Shown piece after piece: positions 24,745-35,167 of a DNA stretch of 64,000 nt. The number at the start of each line of letters is the position of its first letter. Position 1 is the stretch's first letter. The translations under genes were made by a program, and so were the position numbers. The notes beneath the pieces were generated by a model. That model saw nothing but the letters and a program-made list of their open reading frames with translations. It was not told the DNA's origin and did not search any database. The DNA lies in NCBI GenBank assembly GCA_021030905.1, contig JAGFMI010000016.1, forward strand, positions 682,001 to 746,000, read 5' to 3'. The DNA comes from Pyrenula massariospora. Its lineage: Eukaryota > Ascomycota > Eurotiomycetes > Pyrenulales > Pyrenulaceae.

Positions 24745-25246
24745 AAACGGAGAGAAGATACCGCACTTCGGCGGAAAACGGTGAGAGCCGGCATAGAGTG
24801 CTATAAGTATTGACCAAAAATACTAATAGTGAGAATCAGACAGTACTAGCACGATTAATAAATTTTGTAGTAGGAAGCTTTTGCAATGGAGCCTTCGAGA
24901 AAGGCATAAGATCCGACATACTACTAATACTTATAAATTTTGTAGATACACGGTCAAACGGGTTCGTACGGATGCTTCGCACGAGATCTTCATTCATCCG
25001 GGAAATTGCCATTTGACACTGCGAACTATTGCTAGTACTAGTACGGTCTTCAAGTTGACAGGGCGAGCCTGCAGCAACCTAGGTGTATCCTAGGTCATCG
25101 CTCCGTGAATGTCTCGCACCACCAATATTCCCCTAGGACACGGGTTAGATCCTAGCAGCTGTGGATTTCGCTTCCAGGATGAGGGCAGACCCTCCTTTTG
25201 TATATAAAATCTATAATAGAGTATTAAAATAACACTTCTGTGCTCC
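24745..25246. other. Transition from gene-rich DNA to AT-rich repeat block
   Basis: Holds the 5' flank of the aldolase gene. A short motif with AATTTTGTAG occurs twice (near 24860 and 24937), set in low-GC sequence. No gene is recognised. Confidence 0.35.
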
Positions 25247-25970
25247 AAATAAAACATTCGGCAGCAGTTTGACATCTTGTCGACATCAAATCAAGAATTT
25301 AAGGACTTGACATTGTATCAGCCAGCTGCTGACTAATTGTAAGCAAAATGCTTAGTTAAGGTAATAATTAGTCAACAGCTAGTCCGTACAATTTCAGGCC
25401 CTTACGACAACAAAACCGTAGCTCGTAGGGCACAACTCTACTTGCACCGGGCGCTTAAAGTGCCTTTGATTTTTCAGTATTAATCCTGGATATGTAAAGT
25501 AGAAAAAATTAGTATATATCTATATATAGTAATTAATTATTAAACGCAGTAGTTTTTTAGAAATTAGTCAATTATCAGATTATATTTAAAGAGATTTTAA
25601 TTACTAAAGAAATATCTATACTAAAAACTTTATTTTTATAAAAATTACAAATTTCATATACAGATAAGTATTATTAATATATTTATATATTATCCATGAT
25701 CAATTGTAGGATTAAAAGCTTTATAAAAAATTATAACATTAATTACTTGATTTATTAGTTAGTTTTATAAATATGTATAGTAATTTTTTACTATATATAA
25801 AATTGTTTAGGGTTAATACTGAAAAAAACTTTAAAATTAAAACCTAAATTTGCCTCGCGCCACTCTGCGCCATCCTAGCTTAGAAATACACTGAAAAGGG
25901 TCTGCCTTTTTGCTGGCGTACTCTCTTAAGTTGGTGCCGACGAGGGATCAATCTCTTATCGACAATTTTG
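25247..25970. mobile_element. Foldback (palindromic) element FB1, split by a TIR1 insertion
   Basis: 25301-25342 and 25361-25402 are imperfect inverted arms around a short loop. The pairing resumes outward: 25247-25300 pairs with 25921-25970, after the TIR1 element is removed. The uninterrupted element would be ~208 bp and nearly all hairpin. Related, more AT-mutated copies lie near 27335-27513 and 30485-30660. Outer limits are approximate. Confidence 0.65.
25403..25920 (+). mobile_element. TIR1 non-autonomous DNA element, copy 1
   Basis: 518 bp bounded by TA on both sides. The left end TACGACAACAAAACCG and the reversed right end TACGCCAGCAAAAAGG are related inverted repeats. The element sits inside FB1; deleting it and one TA restores the FB1 palindrome, which fixes the boundaries and shows a TA target duplication as in Tc1/mariner-type elements. 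The interior is extremely AT-rich with no coding capacity, so this is a MITE-like element. Confidence 0.75.
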
Positions 25971-26117
25971 CCTAAATCCTTGAAGTTGTCTCAGGGCGCG
26001 CTAGGACCATCAAGAGAATGACTCTAGGCCAATCCTGCCAGTCAAGCCCTGGGGGTGTTTGAGCCGATTTGGGCGCTTAGGGCAGAAACAGGAGTTTTCC
26101 TGGCGGGAAAAGGATGG

Positions 26118-26644
26118 TACGTCAACAAAAAGGTAGACCCTTCCCAGCGCGCACAGGGCTGCACGGGGTAGCGCGGGGCGAGTTGAGCTTATAATCCTAG
26201 AGTCCTTCCCAGCGCTCGCCCTGAGCGCGCACAACAAAAAAAGTTGTTGAACACGCGCGGGGTTAATTAGCGAGTTCAACAACTAATGTCATAATTTTAA
26301 ATTTTTTATCATAAGGCCGTTTTTAGCTTATAGAAGTATAACTAATTATAGTTAACGAAATAACGCGCTAACAACGCCTACATATAAAATTTGCGGTTTA
26401 GAGCTATTTTTTAAAAAATAAAATTTTCAACATTACTAATATCCAGCGAATTAGAGCACATCCGAAGAGAATCCGATAATTATTTGATAGTTATCTGAAC
26501 GATAAAAGTTGCTGAACTCGCTAACTAGCTCTGCGCGCGTCCAGCAATGTTTTTTACTGTGCGCGCGCGCGGTGCTTCTCTGAGCGCGTTAGGCGTTCTA
26601 CATAAGTAGAGTTACGCCGCGCGGGCTGCGGATTTACTAACGTA
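26118..26644 (-). mobile_element. TIR2 non-autonomous DNA element, copy 1
   Basis: 527 bp, TA at both ends. Its left end TACGTCAACAAAAAGG matches the right end of TIR1, and its reversed right end matches the left end of TIR1 over ~45 ungapped bases. The interior is different from TIR1, with GC-rich GCGCGC-containing segments near both ends. A partial copy lies at ~27823-28147 and an end fragment at ~30786-30925. Confidence 0.65.
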
Positions 26645-27334
26645 GTTTATATATGTCAAGATCAGAAAAACTGTTGTTTTCATTCTGAAGATACTACAGG
26701 TCAGTATTGGCATCCTCAGGGCTTAATTGATGGAATTGGATCAAAATAAGACTCTGGCATATTCTAGCATATTTCGAAAAAGTTTACATCATATCCGAAA
26801 TGAAATGATAGTTGTATAGAACTAATTTTATAAATTTTCAGTAACTTATATACCAATCAAAGTTTTATTGATATGGATAGTGTTATTATATATTTATAAA
26901 TTAAGAATAGAATTTTACAAAATTATGATATTTTTAGGATCTAAGTAATTTTATTGATAAAAAATTGATCTGTTATCAAAATTGAGTTAAAAATTTAAAA
27001 TTTTAAAATTTTAAAATTATATAGACAAATTATTAATCAACTGTAGATTTAAAATATAATTTTTTGGTCTATAAGTTTGAATTTGGGGTTTATTAATGTA
27101 ATGTTAAGTTCTTCAACTATTGACTCAATATTGATAAAATATTTTAAATAGCTTTATATATAAAAAATTTTTATTAATAAACTAAACAGTGAATATTGTA
27201 ATTTTTAAATTTTTTCTATAATCTATTTTTAATTCATAATTATAATAACCTCTATATATAAAATTGATAATTTTTATAAAAATAAATTTTTTAATATAGA
27301 TACTTCTAAGATTAAGGTATTTTTGTTAACAGAT

Positions 27335-27513
27335 AGTTAACCTTTTATTAGTATTAGATTAAGAATTTAAAATTTTAATATTATACAGATAAGTTGTTGA
27401 CTAACTATAGATTTAAAATATATATTTTTATCTGTAAATAGTCTGTAGCCTATTTATATAATATTAAAATTTTAAACTTTTAATTTAATATTGATAAGAG
27501 GTTAAATTGCTAT
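27335..27513. mobile_element. Foldback element FB2
   Basis: AT-saturated palindrome related to FB1: the left part (AATTTTAATATTATACAGAT) and the reversed right part are near-identical. Limits are approximate. Confidence 0.5.
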
Positions 27514-27723
27514 CGAAAATCTTATTTAAAGTATGGAAATATTTAGCCAATTAGAATCTATCTAAATAATATTTAATAGCTTTCAAATTTATTAATTAGT
27601 TCTATATATATATAGCAATTTTTTTATTTAATATATTTAAAAACAATATTAAGAAGTTCAAGATACTTCAAATATTCTATATAAATAAAATTGCGTTGGA
27701 CAGGCTGCGGTTTTATTGACGTA
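27514..27723 (-). mobile_element. TIR1 partial copy, reversed
   Basis: The reversed end TACGTCAATAAAACCGCAGC is at 27723, and about 200 bp of interior resembles the left half of TIR1. The other half is not found; FB2 abuts it. Confidence 0.5.
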
Positions 27724-27822
27724 TTAAAATTATTCATTAATTTTTTTATACCGGTATATAGTAATTTTCTTATCCTGTATATCTAGAATCAATTTTAGAA
27801 AAGATTCTAAAATTAATTTTGT

Positions 27823-28147
27823 ACAGCCTTACATTAATAAAACTGTACAATATCTACGCTAACAATATTATTCTTTTAAAAATTGTAAATTTTATGTATA
27901 GGTTGTTGGCGTGTTTATACTTCAATCACAATCAGTTATTATAGCTATAAGCTAAAATGGCCTTTAAATAAAATTTTGAAAAACGTTGCTAAACTTGCTA
28001 AATAGCCCCGCGCGCGCACAGCCAAAAAGTTGCCGTGCATGCCTAGGGCTGCTCAGGGCTAGCGCTGGGGAGAGCCTTAGGATTAAATGCTAACTAACCT
28101 CGCGCTACCTCGCGCGCTCTGGGAAGGATTTGCTTCTTTTATGTACG
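27823..28147 (+). mobile_element. TIR2 partial copy
   Basis: Aligns with the reversed interior of the 26118-26644 copy (the shared block around TTATAGCTATAAGCTAAAA, then GCGCGC-rich sequence, then CTGGGAAGGA near the end). The left end is degraded. Confidence 0.5.
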
Positions 28148-28157
28148 CGATTATAGA

Positions 28158-28677
28158 TATGTCAATAAAACCGTCGCCCGCATAGTATAACTCTGCTTAT
28201 ACAGAGTGCCCAAAGCGCCCCTAATTTCTCAATACTAATCTTGATCATATGAAGTATAAAAATTTGCTGTATATACACAAACTTAATTAATAAATTTAAT
28301 AAATCAGATAATTATCGACTAATTATTAAATTATATTTATATAAATTCTAATTAGTTGAATATCTACATCAAAACTTTTATTTTTATAAAAGTAGCTTTA
28401 AATCATAAATTTCTATACAGATAATATCAATATATTTATATAGCTATAAACTAGAAATAGCTTTATAAAAAATTTTTAAAAATTAGTATAATATTAATTA
28501 TTTAACTTGTTAATTAATAGTAGTTCTACATTTCTAGTATCTTTTTCACTGTATATATATCAACATATTTAGAATTAACATTAAAAAAGATTTTAAAAAT
28601 TAAATTAAATTTACTCTATACTACCCGGCCCTATTTTATATATATTGAGAAAAATTTGTCTTTTTACTGATACTAGT
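28158..28677 (+). mobile_element. TIR1 non-autonomous DNA element, copy 2
   Basis: About 519 bp, collinear with copy 1. The left end TATGTCAATAAAACCG is clear. The right end (near TTTGTCTTTTTACTGATACT) has lost most of its C and G, consistent with RIP-type change. No coding capacity. Confidence 0.65.
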
Positions 28678-28775
28678 ATATATATTGAAATAAGTTTATA
28701 TTTTTACAAATATATATATTGGAATGAGTCTATGTTTTTATAGATATAATATTAATAATTTTTATATAAGGAAAA

Positions 28776-28909
28776 GCGGTATTCAAGTCTGATTTTATTA
28801 ATTTTAAACATTTTTGCAGCTTAAAATAGATTTTAAATTAAATTAATCGAATTGGATTAGTCTTAAAGTACTTTTTAGTATATATAAAAACGGTTATATC
28901 GGTTTTTAG
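28776..28909 (+). repeat. 134-bp repeat, AT-mutated copy A
   Basis: Ungapped match to 29358-29491. By eye all ~30 differences are transitions; in ~27 of them this copy carries A or T. Starts GCGGTATTCAAGTCTGA in both copies. Confidence 0.85.
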
Positions 28910-29357
28910 TAGATTACCATTTTTAAAAAAATTTATTATTTTTAACGGAACTAGAACAAGTAAAAATTAAAATTTATAAAATTAAAAATTTCGGAACGCG
29001 TTTTTAAACCAATAAATTATAATTAATTTTAAAAAAAATTAAAAGTTATAACCTGCCAAATAACAAATAAAATAATATAAAATAAAAATTATAAACACGA
29101 AGTAGTAGCAGGTCCGAATATAATTAAGTAAATTAATTTTTATTTTTAGTAGACATTTAGAAGTATAAAAGTATATAAAATTACGTAGTAATTAATACTG
29201 AATATTGAAATATAATATTAAAATATATTAATAAAATAAAAATGGGTTAGAATTCTTAATCGATTTAATCAATAATTTTATTTTTAATAAAGATAAATCG
29301 AAAAATTTATAGATTAATTTTAGCAGATTAAATAATAAAATAAAATCGCAATTTATA

Positions 29358-29491
29358 GCGGTATTCAAGTCTGATTTCATTGATTTTAAGTGCTTTCACA
29401 GCTTGAAATAGATTCTAAACTAAACTAACCGAATTGGGTTAGTCCCAAAGCGCTTCTTGGCACATACAGAAACGGTTGCATCGATTCCCAG
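29358..29491 (+). repeat. 134-bp repeat, less mutated copy B
   Basis: Partner of 28776-28909, retaining C and G at most of the sites where copy A has T or A. Parent element unknown. Confidence 0.85.
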
Positions 29492-29973
29492 CATTTTAAG
29501 GCGAGTTTCGCATTTCTATTAACAAAATATAAAATCCAATATTATTTATATAAACTATAAAATATTTATAATATTATCAATATAATATTAGTAAAATTTA
29601 TAAATTTTAATAATATATCAATTAAAACTTTTATAATAAAAATAGTTTTAAAGATATAGTTTAAATAAATAATACTATAATCTCTAAAAGAGTTTCTTTA
29701 AAATTCTATTAAGGACATTTTATATATGTTAACTAATATTCCTGGGCGCAATATATGCTTTCTCAGAACTAATCAAACTCTCTTAGAATTTTCTAAAAAA
29801 TGTGTTGAAAGAATGTTTCTATAGCTATTGATTGAGATATAATATTTTACTAGCTTGTGTATATAACATATTTATTTATAGAAAATTTTAAGAAACCTCT
29901 ATAAACTAATAATTTATTTTATAATAAATACTATTTAATGATTCGCCCTTTGTATATATTGATTTTTAAAAAT

Positions 29974-30483
29974 TATATTGGTAAACCCACAGCCTGTCCA
30001 ATATAACTCTATTTATATAAAATATCAAAATTTTTCATAGCTTTTTAAAGCTAATTTTAGATACACAGAGTAGAAATTTACTTTATATACAAAGATAATT
30101 AATAAATTCAATAATTTTTTTAAAAAAAGTAGCTAATTATTGAATTAAATTTTACTTAATTGTCAGGCCTGCCGAGGCCTGCCAAGCCTTGCCAAGACTT
30201 CCTGTAAAATCTTCATCCTCATGGCGTATATGAACATAGCTCTTCAAACTTTAAATCTTGAACCTATAAAATATAGAAATTAGCTCTAATCCTTTAGCTC
30301 TCTGTCTGTTGTCACCCACCTAGATCTCACATTAATTAAATAATTATACTAAAAACTTTATACTCTTTAAAAGTAACTTTAAATTATAAATTTCTTTTTA
30401 TATAAACTAAAAATAGTTTCAAATAATTTAAATAAAATTATTGATAAAAAACTTTTAGAACCAAGACGTTTTTGTTGACAGAC
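29974..30483 (+). mobile_element. TIR1 degraded copy carrying a solo LTR
   Basis: The left end near 29974 retains CAGCCTGTCCAA, shared with the 27514-27723 copy, and the interior follows TIR1. It is interrupted at 30161 by a 171-bp insertion and resumes with ATTATACTAAAAACTTTAT. The right end near 30483 is poorly preserved and internally shortened. Confidence 0.5.
30161..30331. mobile_element. Solo LTR with 5-bp target duplication
   Basis: 171 bp starting TGTCAGGCCTGCC and ending CTCACA (TGT...ACA termini), flanked by TTAAT at 30156-30160 and 30332-30336. It lies inside an AT-mutated TIR1 copy but keeps normal C/G content, so it arrived after most of the mutation. It contains a TATAAAATATAG promoter-like box near 30267. 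No internal retrotransposon region is present. Confidence 0.75.
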
Positions 30484-30484
30484 A

Positions 30485-30660
30485 CTTAATCTTTTATCGG
30501 TATTAAATTGAAAATTTAAGGTTTTAATATTATATAGATAAGTTGCTGATTAACTGTAAATTTAAAATATATATTTTTATCTATAAATAGTTTATAATCT
30601 ATCTATATAATATTAAATTCTTAAATTCTTAATTTAATATTAAGCTTCTCAACTCTTAAC
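30485..30660. mobile_element. Foldback element FB3
   Basis: AT-rich palindrome; arms share AATTTAAG(G/A)..TTAATATTATATAGATA, related to FB1 and FB2. Limits are approximate. Confidence 0.5.
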
Positions 30661-30785
30661 TCAATTTAAAATCAGTTTGATAGATAATAGAATACAATAT
30701 ATAGAAATACTTTTAGGGCTCAGACAAGATCTTCGGCAAGAGGTTGACACTTTATCGATATCAAGTTAAAAATTTAAAGCCTTAA

Positions 30786-30925
30786 TACGTCAATAAAAAG
30801 GCAGACCCTTCTTAGTGCGCGCGGGGTGGCGCGGGGCGAGTTGAGTTTGTAATCTTAAAATCTTTTTCAACGTTCGCTCTGGGTGTGCAGAGTAAAAAAA
30901 ATTGCTAAATACGCGCAGGGCTAGT
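30786..30925 (-). mobile_element. TIR2 end fragment
   Basis: Begins TACGTCAATAAAAAGG and follows the GC-rich end of the 26118-26644 copy for about 140 bp, then stops at another TACGTCA at 30926. Confidence 0.55.
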
Positions 30926-31063
30926 TACGTCAGGAAAACTGCAACGCCCCCTGGGCTTGAGCTCTTGCTGACAGCTATACGAGCACCCCGAGCAGTGCTG
31001 GGCATGTATAACAGAGGCTCTGGTCACCCTTGGGGGTAGCTATGTGACGCCCTGGGGTGCCAG

Positions 31064-31117
31064 TTGACACGATTAGCATAATTGACAAGATTAATACAAT
31101 TGACAGGATTAGCATAT
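31064..31117 (+). repeat. Minisatellite, three 18-bp units
   Basis: Three tandem units at 31064-31081, 31082-31099 and 31100-31117 of the form TTGACANGATTARYAYAW, with a few substitutions between units. It marks the right edge of the repeat block. Confidence 0.85.
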
Positions 31118-31701
31118 ACGGACCATCTTCAATAAAAATTAGTATGTTTATAGGAATTAGCTAAACTTTAAATTTAGAGATCGTTGCATTTTTTCTGACA
31201 TACTGCCCTAAAATTGGTTTTAGCTAGTACTACAGATCACCAGTCCAGTCCAGCAAGCACAACCGAGCCTAGCGCTCTGCATGCAAACGAGAGTAATGGC
31301 ACCTTCAGTATTGTTCACTCCTATTGGTTCGACAGCTATGGTAGACTCTATTGCGGGTTTCCGAGACAAGGATGGCTCTTGCACTATCTGGTGTATACTT
31401 CTGTAGCCATATCATGTCTCACTTCATAAAGAAAGTCAGTCTGACCTGGTCTCTTGTGTGTAACAGCTCCATGCAATCTCACCCGCAGAAAAGAAGACGC
31501 CGTGCTCGGACATGACCTGACGTAGGGGATAAGTGACGAGCAAATCGGATTAGGGAATGTGATTCTGGAATATACTGCTACCAAATGCAACGACCCCTTT
31601 CTGAAGACACTAGCCTTGCTTTTAGCAGATACTACTCACCTACCTAAGCTACGTAGAACCACGCACGTCAGCTGCAGTCTCTCGGTGATCTCACCTGTTG
31701 G
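31118..31701. other. Region upstream of the UbiA-like frame
   Basis: An open frame at 31214-31429 begins with a non-ATG codon and has no recognisable domain. I looked here for the missing N-terminal exon of the UbiA-like gene and found no convincing match. Confidence 0.35.
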
Positions 31702-32367
31702 ATGATGGAACCGAGATCGGTGGCATTCAGCGAACCTTCTGTACCGACATTGTCCCCTAAAGGTCGTCCATGGGCGCTGTTATTCGGCATTCCTTTTGCT
31801 GTAGCCACTTCGTATTGCATTTTCGGCCCATGGATTGAAACGCTTGTCATCATTAGCCTAACTTGGATGTACAACGACCTACGCGGTGGTGACGACGAAT
31901 TCGTTCTCCGGAATGCTATCATCAGCATAGCATACGGTGCATATAACCATGGATCGGTAAGGGTTGCTGGTGGTCGGCACGCCACATTGGCCATCAGCAC
32001 TATGGGGCAAATGTGGATTTGTATGATCAGTTTGGTAATCTTCTCCACAATGCACATCCAAGATCTCAAGGACACCGCTGGAGATAGGTGTCGTGGTCGA
32101 AGGAGCGCCATGCTGGTCCTGGGTGACAAATTAGCTCGACGGACACTTGCGATACCAATTGCCTTCTGGTCCTTCATGTGTCCATGGTTCATCGGCCTGT
32201 ATCCGGGAATTGCAAGTCCTGTATACTTATTTTCTGTGGGTCTAGGACTCTATATCTCTTATAGAGTTTTGTGGCTCAAGGGAGAAGAGAAAGACGCAAC
32301 GAGCTGGAAGATGTGGGCAGCGTGGCTTGTCATACTCTATGCATCACCACTGGAGCCTCAGATATAA
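31702..32367 (+). CDS. UbiA-type prenyltransferase, N-terminally truncated
   Basis: 221 codons from ATG 31702. It aligns by eye with the middle and C-terminal two thirds of fungal UbiA-like integral membrane prenyltransferases. WMYNDLRGGD (residues ~56-65) lies in the central region and QDLKDTAGDRCRGR (~120-133) is the second Asp-rich, diphosphate/Mg-binding motif; hydrophobic segments alternate with both. The first Asp-rich motif (normally NxxxDxxxD, about 60 residues upstream) is not seen in any upstream frame, and family members usually exceed 280 residues. It sits 0.6 kb from the repeat block. It may be a pseudogene cut by the repeats, or a gene whose upstream exons I could not find. Substrate unknown. 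Confidence 0.65.
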   Translation: MMEPRSVAFSEPSVPTLSPKGRPWALLFGIPFAVATSYCIFGPWIETLVIISLTWMYNDLRGGDDEFVLRNAIISIAYGAYNHGSVRVAGGRHATLAISTMGQMWICMISLVIFSTMHIQDLKDTAGDRCRGRRSAMLVLGDKLARRTLAIPIAFWSFMCPWFIGLYPGIASPVYLFSVGLGLYISYRVLWLKGEEKDATSWKMWAAWLVILYASPLEPQI

Positions 32368-33425
32368 ATCAATCCGTTCTGCACAGGATATGTACGAGCG
32401 AACAATTTTTTACCGATGGTCTCTGTCGTCCCGACTTCCCTCTCCTTCATGCTCACGGTCTTTAATTGAGCAGAATCCGGCTTCAATCTCTCGGAAGAAT
32501 AATGTGTAACAACGGACGTCGACTTTAATACTAAGGAGACTCTTTCAAGGATGCGGGACAAAGCCTCTAGAATTTGGTGTGTCGAGGATAACTGAGTCGA
32601 ATTGAAAAATCAGGACGCCCAGACAAAGTGTCATCATAGCCTCTAAGATCAAGCAGGCAAGAGCGAGATAGCTTCCGGGCTTTCCTTCGAAGTATTGTAC
32701 CACTCGTTAGTATCCGATTCCGGGCAGGTACCGGCGTAAGGAACTTGCGATTGTTCGGCGATCTAAGGACAGCTCGTCTTAGGAATGAAATTTGCAAAAT
32801 GGAACGACTACTTAGTATTCCAATCCCTAAATTTTTTGTGTGTAGGCATGTCACAGAATACCTAGCGCACGGTTCACTGACTTAGCGTCATCCCGCATGG
32901 GTCCAAGCCAAAGACCAAGTTGACAGGCCTTGACAGCTCACCGGGACTCTCACCTAGACACATTGTGTACGTGCCATTACAGAACAGTGGAGCTAGAGGC
33001 TATCTCAGATTATAATTAGCGGATAGTAGTTATTATCATAATCAGTATCACTCAACAGCTCTAGCGGTACAAGCACTAGCCTAGGAAACACAGATCCAGC
33101 CCCAGGAATTTGGACGCAACCAACCCGTCCCCAATAACTTAGTAACCACCCGCTGCTCGGCGCACTCTAAATACTTTACGCCTAGTAAGCAACCAAACCT
33201 AGCGGTATACTGACGATTGTGCCAATGAATAAGTTATAGCGGCCTCAACTCGGCCTACGATTTTGAATGGACAAGATGGAAGTTTTCTCGTTAATATTAG
33301 TAGCAGAACTATTCGGACAAACGCTTGTGAAAGTATCTATTCGTATAAATGCAACTAAATCCCGAACCTCCTAGTCCAACGCCTTTTACCTGGCAATTTA
33401 ATACATCCAATGTTCACTCCAGCAT
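32368..33425. other. Intergenic region, nothing recognised
   Basis: About 1 kb between the UbiA-like frame and the SRPBCC gene. Short frames only. Confidence 0.4.
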
Positions 33426-34128
33426 TCATCTTCCCTCCACCCACGCCTTAAAGTCCCGATTATATCCCTCAAAGCCCTTCTTCGTGCCTTCCCTCTGCCC
33501 AAGCCATGCCGCCAGCCAGCTCTCCCCCATTACCCACCCAAAGAGGCCCGAGAATTTCTCTTCCTGCACGAACAAGGTGGCCCTCCCATCCGTCCCCACC
33601 TGCTCAAATCTGAATCCGTGGTCGCCGGTAAAGATATACGGGAGACTTCCTCGCCAGCGGAATTCCTGCTGTGAGTTTTCCTTGTTGAGGGGACAGAATT
33701 AGTTACGGCTTCGAGTGTTGCGAATGGTGGCATGATTTGGGATTCGAGAGATCAGCAGAGATGTGCTTGAGCTTACCAGGACGACAGGGGTGAACTTCAT
33801 ACTGCCTCCGCCGACCACTACATTAAGCACGTCTCCTTGGGTTAGCTCGGCAGGGGCTTTGTTGGTCGAGGAAGAGATGGAGTGGATGAAGCCACCCGGC
33901 GTGTATGTGGGAATTTGCGAGAAGTCAAGGAACTAGCAAGATGTTAATTGAGATGTTCTAAGTTCATTGATTGAAGTAGAGAGTAAGGAGAGGCAAATAA
34001 GTAATACGGGAACTCCTGAAGAGGGTAGTAAGGGGAGACAAGTATAAGTGCAAAATAAGAACCCCTACCTTCTCTCTCACTGCGGCTGGAGAAGCTGCAA
34101 TCTCAATTTGCGTAGTCAAAGTAGGCAT
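33426..34128 (-). CDS. SRPBCC (START-like) domain protein
   Basis: Model: 34128-34069, 33932-33777, 33680-33426, 156 residues. Both introns (136 and 96 nt) are GT-AG and in phase 0. The product begins MPTLTTQIEIAASPAAVREK, the typical first strand and helix of SRPBCC (polyketide-cyclase/Bet v1-like) proteins. It continues VLNVVVGGGSMKFTPVVL and EFRWRGSLPYIFTGDHGFRFE, then FSGLFGWVMGESW and a final helix ending FKAWVEGR, as in small fungal members that form a hydrophobic ligand cavity. Ligand and pathway are unknown. An in-frame upstream extension exists, but the chosen ATG fits the family. Confidence 0.82.
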
Positions 34129-35167
34129 ATCTACTAATTCTGTGTTTAGCTGTTGTAGTGGTAGAGTATAAGCCAAAGGGATGTCACGTGACAATGAAGA
34201 TATCAGTCTGATGGGATAGAATCGATGGGTCGTGTCTAAACTCACCTCAATACGGAAGTATTATCAAGTGTCTGATGAAAACTTGGAAGTCTGTGAACAA
34301 ACCTTCCCCCTCTGTTGGTTTTTATCCCTACGAGAATGTATCCTGATGATAGCATGTTCGGGTTCTCGAATAGTGCCGGTCGGCAGTTTTATTCCTCCGG
34401 CGGCCTCTAGCCTTAAGCCGGAGTCAGCCCCCAATCCTCGAATCTCAGCCAATCTCAGCCTTCCTCAGGAACGTATACTCGAGGCTGGATGTCAGAAGTC
34501 ATGGCACATCTGATTCTTAGCATTGGCGTCCGCCCGGCGTATACTAGACACGCCACGGCTTGTCTTCCGGGGAATGGGTACGTGTACGCGCCTTGGCACA
34601 ACAGGAATCGCTGGGAACAGAATGATAGGTGTGATAGGTAAGGCGTTTCATGGCAAGAAGGTCTCGATGAAGCCGTTATCGGTTGTATGTCTTACGTGCT
34701 TACCAACGCAGATGTTCCGGTTCGTACATGACATGAACCAGCAGGATTATCACGTCCACGCTATCCCACGCAATTTACCCTGCTCCAGGCGCCCAATGCT
34801 TGGAGTAGGCGAAGGACAGTGGGATGTCTTACCTATCAGAAACGGGACCTCAGCATCACAAAGCTTGAGCATCTTAAATTCTGTTGATCTGTTCTCCGGC
34901 AATCATAAACCATTATCTGTCGTCTTGCTACGAATGTCTTTATCTTTTTGATCAGTTTTGGAGCAACCGCGTCTATCTAAAAAGTTCAAATGAGATTTGT
35001 ACTGATGTTCCCAGACCATCAAAAACAAATAAAAAAGGAAAATTGTAACAATTCAACCAATAGATGCCCAATTTTCAATATTTAAGTAGTCAGCCGCCTC
35101 AACGTGATGAATCGCGGAACTCCTGACGCCGGGTCGGCAATGCAGCGCTGATGTATGGAATCCTCAT
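34129..35167. other. Intergenic region, nothing recognised
   Basis: Contains the SRPBCC promoter and the 3' flank of the sulfatase. A 142-codon frame at 34523-34951 starts at TTG and has no recognisable domain. Confidence 0.4.

Larger units (their letters stand above)
25247..31063. repeat. AT-rich, gene-free block of mutated nested small transposons
   Basis: Base composition drops sharply; long tracts are almost pure A/T and no open frame exceeds ~90 codons. Islands with higher GC (near 25850-26280, 26510-26640, 28000-28210, 29350-29490, 30780-31063) are the better preserved ends or copies of repeats. At least three repeat families recur in both orientations, and the copies I aligned over a full length differ by C/T and G/A changes. 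This fits RIP of transposons in Pezizomycotina. No transposase or reverse transcriptase can be read, so all elements look non-autonomous or fully decayed. Individual copies are listed separately. Confidence 0.85.

Noticed and set aside
25403-31117. Direct and inverted repeats considered as a CRISPR array or centromere
   Set aside because: Copies are ~130-520 bp, in mixed orientation and irregularly spaced, with no uniform spacers. The AT-rich block is far shorter than typical regional centromeres; nested transposons explain it better.
34523-34951. 142-codon plus-strand frame
   Set aside because: Starts at TTG, has no recognisable domain and no splice-linked extension.
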